This document shows, piece after piece, positions 1 to 8,211 of a DNA stretch of 25,833 nucleotides (positions are counted from its first letter, which is position 1; each line of letters begins with the position of its first letter). This DNA is from an uncultured Corynebacterium sp. (GTDB lineage: Bacteria > Actinomycetota > Actinomycetes > Mycobacteriales > Mycobacteriaceae). The translations under genes were made by a program, and so were the position numbers. The notes under the pieces are model-generated. The model worked only from the letters and a program-made list of their open reading frames with translations. It was not told where the DNA came from and ran no database searches. The stretch lies in the NCBI RefSeq assembly GCF_946998835.1, contig NZ_CAMQAZ010000032.1, positions 1 through 25,833 of the forward strand, written 5' to 3'.

Positions 1-30
1 ATTACCGCTGTAGTTGCTAGTGTCTCTGTC

Positions 31-966
31 ATGACATCGCGCGCTTTTTCCAACCGAATCCTGCGGTCAGTCGCAGCTATCGCCACGCTCGGCTTGACGA
101 CGTTCATCTACGCGAACCAAATCGAACTGCGCGCATTCAAGCTCCACCGTGTGCAAGTTCCCGTGCTGGCACCCGGCACGCTCGCCCGGGCGGGAAAGCG
201 CGAGGGTGAACCTTTCCGGATTCTGCATGTCTCCGACTTCCACATGCTCCCCGATCAGAAGCTGAAGCAGAAGTGGGTTGCCAGCCTCGACGCTCTGAAC
301 CCTGACCTGGTGATTAATACCGGCGACAACCTGGGAAGCGACAAGGCCGTCCCAAGTGTCCTTACTGCGCTTGGCCCTCTGCTCAACCGTCCGGGTGCCT
401 TCGTGTTTGGTACGAATGACTACTTCGCGCCGCGGCCTGTCAATCCGCTGAAGTACCTGACGGGCAAGAAGCGCAAGCCCTCACGTGTCGAACTGCCGTG
501 GCGCGACATGCGTGCTGCGTTCATCGAGCGCGGTTGGCAGGATGCCACCCATGCGCGGCTGGAGTTTGTGGCAGGTGGCGTGAAGGTGGCGTTGTCCGGC
601 GTGGATGACCCTCACCACGAGTTGGAAGACTATTCGCAGATCGCCGGTGCCCCGAATGCGGATGCCGACATCGCCATCGGCCTGTCACATTCCCCTGAGC
701 CGCACGTGTTGGACTCCTTTGCAGAAGACGGCTACGACCTGGTGCTTTCCGGCCACACACACGGTGGCCAGGTCTGCTTACCTGGCGGAAAGGCCATTGT
801 GACCAACTGCGGCATCGACCGCTCGCGGGCCTCGGGGTTGTCACGCTGGACCGAGAAGACATGGCTGCATGTCTCCAATGGTCTTGGGACTTCCCCGTAC
901 GCGCCGGTGCGCCTGTTCTGCCGCCCATCCGCGACCTTGATTGAGGTTGTGGAGCGGGATTCGTAG
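31..966 (+). CDS. YkuE-like metallophosphoesterase, membrane-anchored
   Basis: A 311-residue calcineurin-like phosphoesterase. The two-metal site motifs appear in order: SDFH (D69, H71), GDN (D99, N100), GTND around residue 129 in place of the classical GNHD, GLSHSPE, and GHTHGGQ near the C-terminus. The N-terminus has basic residues followed by a hydrophobic stretch at about residues 13-28, so the enzyme is probably membrane-anchored with an extracytoplasmic or membrane-surface catalytic domain. Relatives hydrolyse phosphodiesters or phosphomonoesters, but the substrate cannot be read from the sequence. No strong Shine-Dalgarno precedes the ATG, and the frame is open to the window edge, so an upstream start is possible. 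The protein nevertheless looks complete from this ATG. A tRNA gene follows downstream. Confidence 0.88.
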   Translation: MTSRAFSNRILRSVAAIATLGLTTFIYANQIELRAFKLHRVQVPVLAPGTLARAGKREGEPFRILHVSDFHMLPDQKLKQKWVASLDALNPDLVINTGDNLGSDKAVPSVLTALGPLLNRPGAFVFGTNDYFAPRPVNPLKYLTGKKRKPSRVELPWRDMRAAFIERGWQDATHARLEFVAGGVKVALSGVDDPHHELEDYSQIAGAPNADADIAIGLSHSPEPHVLDSFAEDGYDLVLSGHTHGGQVCLPGGKAIVTNCGIDRSRASGLSRWTEKTWLHVSNGLGTSPYAPVRLFCRPSATLIEVVERDS

Positions 967-1057
967 TTCGTAGGGTGGGTGCGGTTGGGGGCTGCGGCTA
1001 CATCTGAGGGACTGAACCTGCACCACCGTCCACCCCATAGCCCGTTAAGCAGGCGTT

Positions 1058-1087
1058 TTGCATTCCGCCTCGGCATCGGGCTAAAGT
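1058..1087 (+). promoter_or_regulatory. candidate promoter of tRNA-Pro
   Basis: TTGCAT and TAAAGT hexamers are separated by 18 bp and end about 55 bp before the tRNA. The match to the sigma-70 consensus is partial and was found by eye, so this is weak support only. Confidence 0.25.
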
Positions 1088-1142
1088 AAGTCCTCGCAAG
1101 CACAGCACTGAGACGCATGTTCCCAGTTTGTGTCTGTGGCCT

Positions 1143-1219
<77 letters not shown>

Positions 1220-1224
1220 AGTAA

Positions 1225-1266
1225 AAACCCTCTCTCACCTAGAGTTATCCAAGTGCGGGAGGGTTT
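1225..1266 (+). terminator. putative terminator after tRNA-Pro
   Basis: AAACCCTC (1225-1232) and GAGGGTTT (1259-1266) form a perfect 8-bp stem with a 26-nt loop just downstream of the tRNA. The tail after the stem is not a clean T-run, so termination efficiency is uncertain. Confidence 0.5.
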
Positions 1267-1680
1267 GTCATTCGCTACTTTTCGCCGCTGTTCAGGACTA
1301 ATAGACAAAAAGTGCGTCTAGTTCTCAAGACAGTGACTGGTCAGCCCCCACTGCGGCAGCACCACAGCCCGGGGTTACGTGGCAAAACTGACAGCCCGAA
1401 AATTCACAACCCGAAAACTTACGGGCTGCAAATGTGAAACTGTGCAACTTTATAGCACTTTCATCCCATTTTTCGGGTCATTTTTGCCATAAGCGAGGTC
1501 ACTAACTCGCATTGGTCCGCCACCGTTCATCACTGGTTTCACTATTTTTTCACTACTGAATCCACAGAGCTTCAACCCCATTCCCCCAAATGCCCCTTTC
1601 ACCCCGCATGGAGCAATTTCGTGGCTGTTAACCTGTAGAAGTACGAACTTTTTTACAAGCAATGTGAAAGTAGCCCCCAA
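1267..1680. other. intergenic region upstream of the mrp operon with nested dyads
   Basis: No credible gene lies in these 414 bp. The region must hold the mrp promoter, but no convincing -35/-10 pair stands out. It contains three symmetric elements: CAGCCCG (1392-1398) with CGGGCTG (1422-1428); ACCCGAAAA (1409-1417) with TTTTCGGGT (1470-1478); and a GCGAG/CTCGC hairpin (1493-1510). The first two interlock, so they could form only alternatively or as a pseudoknot. The segment 1540-1680 is C-rich without clear structure. Confidence 0.4.
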
Positions 1681-4600
1681 GTGACGCACCTGGCACCAGC
1701 TCTGGCATCAGCCAGCTCCTATACAGCCAGCCCACCGTCGGCGACCGCACCACCAGACCAGACATTGGCTTCTGAGTTTGCGTCCGGCGGCGTATCGGCA
1801 ACATTGAATTCTTTAGATTCCGTTCTTTCTGCCCCGGCAACAATTACCACCCAAGCAGGCAGCGCCGCAGAGCACACAACAACGCTCGCAGCCCAAGCCG
1901 CCCAAGCAGCCCAAGCCACCACCGATAGCCTGACCCTCCTCTCGGTCCCGCTGTTAGTGGCGGTCGCCTTAGCCCTGACCCCGCTGTTTGTGAAACTCCT
2001 TGGTCGTCACGCAGGCTGGCCCATTGTCGCGTTCTTCCTCGCGTCGGTGGTCCAGCTTTCGCGTGTAACGGGCGATGTCCTCGACGGCACCACCTTCACC
2101 TGGTCGCGTATCTGGTCCCCGGAGATGAACGCGGCGTTTGCGCTGAAGCTCGATCCCCTCTCCCTGGTGTTCAGTTTCTTGGCGCTGCTCGTGGGCTCGA
2201 TAGTCTTCATCTATTCCACCGCGTATCTGCCGCCGAAGAAATCCGCGATGAGCTTCTACGTCCTGATGACGGGGTTCATGTTGGCGGTTTTGCTCCTCGT
2301 GCTTGCCGACGACATCATGCTCCTCTTCATCGGGTGGGAGCTGGTCTCGATGGCGTCGTTCCTGCTCATTGCAAGGTCGGGCTCCTCGGGCGAGCTGGGC
2401 TCGTTGCGCACACTCCTGCTGACCTTTACCGGTGGCCTGCTTCTGCTGGCCGCTCTCGGCGGTGCTGTGTGGCTGACGGGTTCCACGAACCTCACCGAGG
2501 TTTTGGCTTCGCCTGAGTGGGAGGCCAACCCGGCAGCGCGCAGCCTCATTGCCGCGTTGGTGGCCCTGGGCGCTTTCACAAAGGCAGCTCAGTTCCCCTT
2601 CCACGCTTGGCTTCCCGAGGCCATGGCGGCGGCAACTCCCGTCTCGGCTTTCTTGCACGCTGCGGCCGTCGTCAAGGCGGGCGTATACCTGCTGATGCGT
2701 TTTTCCACGGTCTTCGCGGATGTGCGCATCTGGCAGTTGCTGCTGATTGTCATGGGTATGTGGACGGCTGTTGCCACGGCTTACTTTGCGCTGCAGCAGA
2801 CTGACATGAAGAAGCTGATTGCGTACTCGACGGTCTCGCAGCTGGGTTGGATTGTCGCCACGATTGGTGTGGGCACGAAGTTCGCCATTATGGCTGCGGT
2901 TGTGCACACCATTGCGCACGCGATGTTCAAGTCTTCGCTGTTCATGATGGCCGGTGTGGTTGATCACCAGGCGGGCACGCGCGACATTCGTCGTTTGGGT
3001 CCGCTGTGGAAGCAGATGCCGTGGAGCTTTGGCTCCATGATTTTCGGTGCGGCATCGATGGCGGCAATTCCGCCGTTCTTCGGCTTCATGTCGAAGGAAG
3101 GCATGCTCACCGCATTCGAAGGCGCGCCGTTGACCAATACCGGCGTGGTCATCCTGCTGACAGTGGCGGCGATCGGTGCGATTGGTACTTTCGCGTACTC
3201 GGCACGTTTGGTGTTCGGTGCGTTTGTGGATGGTCCGCGAAACGTTGACCACATCAATGAGGCCCCGATTTCGCTGTGGCTTCCGGCCGCCATTCCTGGC
3301 GTGCTGAGCCTGCCTGCAGCGTTTGCTGCCGGCGCTATTTTGAACCGTCCGCTGGACCGCGTAGCGGATACGGTCGGTCAGCTTCCAGCCGGCACGACTC
3401 AGGAATCGCATTTGAGCCTGTGGCACGGCGTAAACGTGCCGCTGATTATCTCCCTAATTGTGCTGGCAGTCGGCGTGGGCTTCATCTTTGCCCGCGCCCG
3501 CGTCAACGACATCATGGCAGACCGTAAGCTCTTCCCATTCACCGGTGTGGAGGCAATCAACGCGTCGCTGACTGTCTCGCAGCGCGTGGGTCGCGCGATG
3601 GGCAAGGTGGCACGCTCCCACCAGCCATCGCGCCACCTGCTGCCGCTGCTTGGCCTGCTTGCGGTATACGCCCTGGCTATCGCAATTGGCCCGGGTGTCG
3701 GAGGCGCTCCGGTGCTGCCGAAGATCGACGGCATCGACCGCCTGACCGACCTGATTCCGCTGGCTGTTGTCCTAATCGGCGTGTGGGCCACGCTTCGGGC
3801 GAAGAACCGTCTGCAGGCGGCTGTACTGCTCAGTGTCACCGGTGTTGGTGTCACGCTGCAGATTCTCCTGCTGGGCGCCCCGGATGTGGCATTAACACAG
3901 TTCATGGTGGAAATCCTGACCGTCGTGCTGATGATGCTGGTGCTGCGCTTCCAGCCGCGTGCTTTCTCTGAGACAACCAGCAGCCGCCGTGCTTCCGCCG
4001 CGGTCGTGGCGGTTGCTGTGGGCTTGGCTACATTCGGCGCGGTGTGGTTCCTCACTGGCCGTCGTCAGTTGCCTGAAGTCGCGCAGTGGTACATCGACAA
4101 CACGGAAAAGGTCACGGGTGAGACCAACATTGTCAACGTGATCCTGGTTGAGTTCCGTGCTTTCGATACCATGGGTGAGCTGGCGGTTCTCGGTATGGCG
4201 GGTGTCGCGATGGCGGCGGTTGTCACGTCGATGCCGCGCTTCCCGCACCTGCTCGATCAGCCTTCCCCGCTTGCGGAGCCCGCACTGAACTCCATCATGA
4301 TGCGCTGGCTGGTTCGCTGGCTGGCGCCGGTCCTGTTCGCGCTGTCTGCTGTGGTCCTCTACCGCGGCGGTACCGCCCCGGGCGGCGGCTTCAACGCGGC
4401 GCTAATCGGCGCCGCTGCCGTCATGCTGATTTACCTGTCCAAGGATCGCGACGAGCTGGTCTTCGGCCAAAAGACCCCGGTGGTGCTCAGCGCCGCGGGT
4501 GTCATCACGGCCATCGTCACGGGCTTCATCGGATTCGCCAAGGGATCGTTCTTGGCACCGCTGTACGGCGAGTTCCTGGGCCAGCATCTCACCACGGCAT

Positions 4601-4842
4601 TGCTTTTCGACGTCGGCGTGTACCTGGCCGTCATCGGCATTGTGGCAACCGCACTGAATCTCCTGGGCGGCCCGAACCGTCCTGGTGTGACCGGGGCCGA
4701 CGATGTGATGCAGGATCTCTACCCAGACCGCTCGAGCTTGCGGGTGCCGCCAAAGGTGGGCGTATTCGCTGCAGAAGCGGAGAGCAACCCAGCTCCCGCT
4801 CACACCCCCGCTTACGCCACTGTTGAGGAGGCCAAGAAGTGA
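1681..4842 (+). CDS. mnhA: Mrp/Mnh Na+/H+ antiporter subunit A, fused to subunit B
   Basis: The largest subunit of the multisubunit Mrp cation/proton antiporter, related to complex I subunit NuoL. Of 1053 residues, about 75-560 form the proton-antiporter module, with the conserved glutamate in GWELVSM (E220) and membrane lysines K301, K332 and K417 expected for proton transfer. Residues 690-757 are MbhD-like, followed by an MbhE-like stretch. Residues about 865-1012 are a full MrpB domain (LYRGGTAPGGGFNAALI). The A-B fusion is usual in actinobacteria and explains why no separate mnhB is present. The GTG start gives an extra N-terminal segment of about 80 residues rich in Ala, Ser, Thr and Gln, with an AQAAQAAQA repeat, which canonical MrpA lacks. 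The true start may be a later GTG or TTG. The coding region overlaps mnhC by 4 bp. Confidence 0.93.
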   Translation: MTHLAPALASASSYTASPPSATAPPDQTLASEFASGGVSATLNSLDSVLSAPATITTQAGSAAEHTTTLAAQAAQAAQATTDSLTLLSVPLLVAVALALTPLFVKLLGRHAGWPIVAFFLASVVQLSRVTGDVLDGTTFTWSRIWSPEMNAAFALKLDPLSLVFSFLALLVGSIVFIYSTAYLPPKKSAMSFYVLMTGFMLAVLLLVLADDIMLLFIGWELVSMASFLLIARSGSSGELGSLRTLLLTFTGGLLLLAALGGAVWLTGSTNLTEVLASPEWEANPAARSLIAALVALGAFTKAAQFPFHAWLPEAMAAATPVSAFLHAAAVVKAGVYLLMRFSTVFADVRIWQLLLIVMGMWTAVATAYFALQQTDMKKLIAYSTVSQLGWIVATIGVGTKFAIMAAVVHTIAHAMFKSSLFMMAGVVDHQAGTRDIRRLGPLWKQMPWSFGSMIFGAASMAAIPPFFGFMSKEGMLTAFEGAPLTNTGVVILLTVAAIGAIGTFAYSARLVFGAFVDGPRNVDHINEAPISLWLPAAIPGVLSLPAAFAAGAILNRPLDRVADTVGQLPAGTTQESHLSLWHGVNVPLIISLIVLAVGVGFIFARARVNDIMADRKLFPFTGVEAINASLTVSQRVGRAMGKVARSHQPSRHLLPLLGLLAVYALAIAIGPGVGGAPVLPKIDGIDRLTDLIPLAVVLIGVWATLRAKNRLQAAVLLSVTGVGVTLQILLLGAPDVALTQFMVEILTVVLMMLVLRFQPRAFSETTSSRRASAAVVAVAVGLATFGAVWFLTGRRQLPEVAQWYIDNTEKVTGETNIVNVILVEFRAFDTMGELAVLGMAGVAMAAVVTSMPRFPHLLDQPSPLAEPALNSIMMRWLVRWLAPVLFALSAVVLYRGGTAPGGGFNAALIGAAAVMLIYLSKDRDELVFGQKTPVVLSAAGVITAIVTGFIGFAKGSFLAPLYGEFLGQHLTTALLFDVGVYLAVIGIVATALNLLGGPNRPGVTGADDVMQDLYPDRSSLRVPPKVGVFAAEAESNPAPAHTPAYATVEEAKK

Positions 4843-5327
4843 TTATCGCCATCATGGCTGCCGTCCTCGCAGGCGGTGGCACATACCTGGTGCTGCAACG
4901 CGGCATGCTGCGCACCATCATCGGTATGACTCTGATTTCCCATGCCGCGAACCTGATTATTTTGTCCACTGGTGTGGGCGCCTGGCGCGGCGAACCGCTG
5001 CTGGGCACCGATTCCGCCGCGACCGCTGGTGCCAGTGCTGCCCAGCAGACGGCCGACCCACTACCGCAGGCCTTCGTGCTAACCGCCATCGTAATTACCA
5101 TGGCGGTGACTGCATTCATGCTGGCACTGGCTGGTTTGGGCCACGATGATGACACGCGTATCCACGAGGACCGTGAGGCAATGCAGCAGTTGTCGACGGC
5201 TGGTCGTCGTACCGGTAAGCACATCCCAGTGGATTCTGACTCCACGGTCACCGGCACCCCAGGTGTATCTCCGGCTCCAAGTACGTTCCCGCGCGAGACC
5301 CCGTACGGCGGTGACGAGAAATGGTAG
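4839..5327 (+). CDS. mnhC: Mrp/Mnh antiporter subunit C
   Basis: A NuoK-like small membrane subunit of the Mrp antiporter. The N-terminal 110 residues carry three hydrophobic helices, including the family stretch RGMLRTIIGMTLISHAANL and a third helix FVLTAIVITMAVTAFML. The soluble C-terminal tail of about 45 residues is poorly conserved. The GTG start overlaps the mnhA stop (GTGA), and GAGGAGG lies 8 bp upstream, which supports this start and indicates translational coupling. In the complex, MrpC packs between MrpA and MrpD. Confidence 0.93.
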   Translation: MIIAIMAAVLAGGGTYLVLQRGMLRTIIGMTLISHAANLIILSTGVGAWRGEPLLGTDSAATAGASAAQQTADPLPQAFVLTAIVITMAVTAFMLALAGLGHDDDTRIHEDREAMQQLSTAGRRTGKHIPVDSDSTVTGTPGVSPAPSTFPRETPYGGDEKW

Positions 5328-6892
5328 AAGCCTCTGCAATGACCTCGGCAATGTCCCCTTCAACTCTGTCTTCACTGCTGCCACTTTTTGCGGCAATCCC
5401 GCTGATTCTGTCGGCGGTCACAGCCATCCTGCCGAAGCTGTGGATGCGCGCGACTATGGGCATCCTGGTCCCAGCGCTGTCGTCGCTGGCTGCGTTTTGG
5501 GTGATGTTCTACGTCGCTGAAAACGGTCCGGTCGGCCACGGTGTGGGCGCGTTCCCCGGTGGTATCTCGATTCCTTTCCTGGCGGACACGTTCTCCATGC
5601 TGATGCTGGGTGTGGCCGCCGCGGTGGTGGCCATCGGTAGCTGGTTCGCCCATGTCGCGGGTGAAAACACCTCTCGTTTCTTCCCCTCCCTGACGCTGAT
5701 GATGCTGTCCGGTATGTCGGGTGCTTTCCTGACTGCCGATCTGTTCAACTTCTTCGTGTTCATGGAGGTCATGCTGCTGCCCTCCTACGGCCTGATTGCA
5801 GTAACTGGAACCTGGCACCGCCTGGCTGCTGGTCGTAACTTCGTGCTGGTCAATCTCTTGACTTCCACGGTGCTACTGATTGGTGTCACGCTGGTCTATG
5901 GTTCGGCGGGCAATGTGAATATCGCAATGCTGGCTAACATGGCCAGCGAGGGCGGCCCCGGAGGCACGGGTGTGGTCGCGCTGGGAATTGTCATCATTGC
6001 GCTGTGCGTGAAGGCCGGTTTGGTTCCGGCGCACACGTGGCTGCCGAGGACGTATCCGTCGACAAGCCCTGCGGTGATGGCGCTGTTCTCTGCGGTGCAT
6101 ACGAAGGTTGCGGTGTACATGCTTTTCCGCATCTACGTCGTGATTGTAGGCATGAACCCCTCTTGGCACTGGCCGATCATTATCATCATGGCGATCTCGA
6201 TGCTGGTCGGCGCATTTGCGGGCCTCGCGGAGAACACTATGCGCGAGGTGCTGGCGTACCAGATGGTCACGGGCATGCCGTTCATTCTGATTGTGCTGGC
6301 GTTCACGGATGCTAACGACGGCCACGGCGCCAAGGCGGCATTGGCTGCGGGTATCTTCTACGCAATCCACCATATGGTGACTGTTGGCGCCCTCATTCTG
6401 GGCTCCGGCGCGGTGGAAGAGACCTACGGTACGGGTACGCTCTCCAGGCTTTCGGGACTTGCCCGGCGCGACCAGGCAGTCGCTTGGGTCATGGCGGCAA
6501 TGAGCTTCTCCATTGTTGGTTTCCCACCGTTTTCCGGCGTGTGGGGCAAGGTCGGCATTGTCTTTGCCTCTGCAGCTACTGGCGATGCCCGCTCGATCGT
6601 CGCGATTACGGCGATTATTGTTGCCTCGCTGGGATCGCTGCTGGCCATGATTCGCCTGTGGCGCGCGGTCTTCTGGGGCCGGCCGATGCAGGGCGTGGAT
6701 GATTCAGTTCGCGTTCCGGGCGCGCTGGTTGCGCCGTCGGCCATGTTGGCGATTGTGTCCGTGGCAATGTTCGTTGCCGTCGGTGCCGTCACGTGGGCGA
6801 CCACCGGTGCGGCTGATGCGCTGCTGAATATTGATGGCTACCGCGAGGCCACACTCGGCGGAGTTGAAAACGCCATCGGAGGTATTTACTAA
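5321..6892 (+). CDS. mnhD: Mrp/Mnh antiporter subunit D
   Basis: The second NuoL/M/N-like antiporter subunit, 523 residues and about 14 predicted membrane helices. Seen motifs include FNFFVFMEVMLLPSYGLIAV with the conserved helix-5 glutamate, then CVKAGLVPAHTWLPRTYPSTSPAVMALFSAVHTKVAVYMLFR with the two transport lysines. MrpD forms the proton-translocating partner of MrpA. The ATG overlaps the mnhC stop by 7 bp. In-frame ATGs at residues 7 and 11 are alternative starts. The gene ends in TAATG, sharing one base with mnhE. Confidence 0.95.
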   Translation: MVEASAMTSAMSPSTLSSLLPLFAAIPLILSAVTAILPKLWMRATMGILVPALSSLAAFWVMFYVAENGPVGHGVGAFPGGISIPFLADTFSMLMLGVAAAVVAIGSWFAHVAGENTSRFFPSLTLMMLSGMSGAFLTADLFNFFVFMEVMLLPSYGLIAVTGTWHRLAAGRNFVLVNLLTSTVLLIGVTLVYGSAGNVNIAMLANMASEGGPGGTGVVALGIVIIALCVKAGLVPAHTWLPRTYPSTSPAVMALFSAVHTKVAVYMLFRIYVVIVGMNPSWHWPIIIIMAISMLVGAFAGLAENTMREVLAYQMVTGMPFILIVLAFTDANDGHGAKAALAAGIFYAIHHMVTVGALILGSGAVEETYGTGTLSRLSGLARRDQAVAWVMAAMSFSIVGFPPFSGVWGKVGIVFASAATGDARSIVAITAIIVASLGSLLAMIRLWRAVFWGRPMQGVDDSVRVPGALVAPSAMLAIVSVAMFVAVGAVTWATTGAADALLNIDGYREATLGGVENAIGGIY

Positions 6893-7374
6893 TGAAGTTC
6901 CTGCATATTATCCGCTATTCCCTCTGGCTGGTGTGGCAGGTCATTGTGGCCGCAACGGACGTGGTGGCTGACACTTTGCGCCCGAACCAGAAGCAACAGC
7001 CGGTGCTCATCGGACTGCCGTTGCGCGTGAAGTCCGACCTAGAGGTCACTCTCTTTGCCGAATCCATCACCATGACCCCGGGCACGCTGGTCTGTGGTGT
7101 CCGTGAGACCGACGCGGGACGGTTGTTTATCATCCATGCAATCTTCGGTGCTGACTTGGATGCGCTGTATGACTCCCTCTATGACATGGAGGAGCACCTC
7201 GTGCCCAGCCTCCGCGATGTCCCCCGTCCGAAGGCCTTCGTCTTCGAGGAGTACAACGCAGACCAGTTCATAGACCCGGACGCTGTCGTCGGCGTTGCTG
7301 CCGAGGTCGACCGTGGTCTGCCGCTGCCGGATGGCATCGCCTCCAACGGCAAAGACAAAGGAGCACGCTCATGA
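6892..7374 (+). CDS. mnhE: Mrp/Mnh antiporter subunit E
   Basis: A 160-residue MnhE/MrpE family protein. The N-terminal helix (IIRYSLWLVWQVIVAATDVV) is followed by a cytoplasmic domain with the family pattern VTLFAESITMTPGTLVCGV and then an IIHAIFGADLD segment. It is needed for assembly or full activity of Mrp complexes in other bacteria. GGAGG lies 11 bp before the start codon. The start shares one base with the mnhD stop, and the stop overlaps mnhF by 4 bp. Confidence 0.92.
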   Translation: MKFLHIIRYSLWLVWQVIVAATDVVADTLRPNQKQQPVLIGLPLRVKSDLEVTLFAESITMTPGTLVCGVRETDAGRLFIIHAIFGADLDALYDSLYDMEEHLVPSLRDVPRPKAFVFEEYNADQFIDPDAVVGVAAEVDRGLPLPDGIASNGKDKGARS

Positions 7375-7661
7375 ACGACACATTGATCGACCCGACCGCG
7401 GTGCAGGTAATTAGTGGCATTGGCGTTGCTCTGTGTTCAGTGGCACTGCTTGTTGGCGTGGTACTGATTTTCCGGGTCAAGGGCAACGTCTCCCGCGCCG
7501 TGCTTTCTGACGCCGCCTTCTACCCCATGGTGGGAGTGTTCCTCACAACCGCCATGTTGCGAACTACGGCCATCACTTTCGATATTGCAATGTTGGCGGG
7601 TCTGCTCGGCATTTTGTCGACTGTTGGCCTGGCCCGAGTTATTTCCCGTGGCCGCCGCTAA
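7371..7661 (+). CDS. mnhF: Mrp/Mnh antiporter subunit F
   Basis: A 96-residue protein with three hydrophobic helices and the MnhF signature of an acidic residue in SRAVLSDAAFYPMVGVF, followed by a helix ending LGILSTVGLARVISRG. Its length and position are typical of MrpF. MrpF sits beside MrpA, B, E and G and is proposed to help form the sodium path in solved Mrp structures. The ATGA overlap with mnhE indicates coupled translation. Confidence 0.92.
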   Translation: MNDTLIDPTAVQVISGIGVALCSVALLVGVVLIFRVKGNVSRAVLSDAAFYPMVGVFLTTAMLRTTAITFDIAMLAGLLGILSTVGLARVISRGRR

Positions 7662-7685
7662 GACCAATTAAGGACGAATCGCAAT

Positions 7686-8027
7686 ATGAGTATCGCTTCA
7701 ATTCTTGTAACTATATTGTTTGCCGTGCTGGTCATTGGCGGATCTTTGTATCTGCTCCTGGCAGGCGTAGCAATGTGGCGCTCCAAAGATGCACTGAGCC
7801 GGTTGAATCAGCTTTCGGCTGGAATCATGGTGGGTATTCCCGCACTGGTTATGGCCAACTTGGTCTTAGAAGCCGACCAAGGAGACCTGACCTGGGGTAA
7901 GACTCTCACTGCCATTCTGGCCATTGTCGCCGTGCTGGTCGTCGCCACAGTCGCTTCCGAGGTTCTTGGACGCGCGGTCTTGGGTGCTCGTGACGGCTCC
8001 GCTGAGGACTATGAGCCGGAGCGGTAA
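7686..8027 (+). CDS. mnhG: Mrp/Mnh antiporter subunit G
   Basis: A 113-residue PhaG/MnhG family subunit with three membrane helices and the stretch AMWRSKDALSRLNQLSAGIMVGIPALVMAN, close to the usual MrpG pattern. It is the last gene of the operon, 24 bp after mnhF, with AAGGA ahead of the ATG. The operon therefore encodes every subunit of a group-1 Mrp complex, which exports Na+ (or K+) in exchange for protons and supports salt and alkali tolerance. Confidence 0.92.
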   Translation: MSIASILVTILFAVLVIGGSLYLLLAGVAMWRSKDALSRLNQLSAGIMVGIPALVMANLVLEADQGDLTWGKTLTAILAIVAVLVVATVASEVLGRAVLGARDGSAEDYEPER

Positions 8028-8069
8028 CTAGCGGCCACATCCTAGAATCCGCTCTATACAAAATCATAG

Positions 8070-8126
8070 AAAAGCCCTAGCGTTTACCAGGAGAAACCAT
8101 CTTCCCCCGGTAACGCTAGGGCTTTT
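8070..8126. terminator. bidirectional intrinsic terminator between mrp and katA
   Basis: AAAAGCCCTAGCGTTTACC pairs with GGTAACGCTAGGGCTTTT, giving 18 pairs with one bulged T and a 20-nt loop. The stem ends in TTTTGTT on the plus strand and TTTT on the minus strand. It lies between the end of mnhG and the end of the convergent catalase gene, so it can stop transcription from both sides. Confidence 0.92.
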
Positions 8127-8211
8127 GTTAAGCGCCTTTGCTTTACGACGGACACAGCGCCGCGTAGCCCAAGCAGCGAGTTACGCAGCGGGTTAAGCAG
8201 CCATGCAGGCC

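Noticed and set aside
1969..3426. A 485-codon open frame antisense to mnhA, with several other long antisense frames over mnhD and katA
   Set aside because: The predicted peptides are rich in Arg, His and Gln with no domain pattern, as expected from the complement of GC-rich membrane-protein genes.
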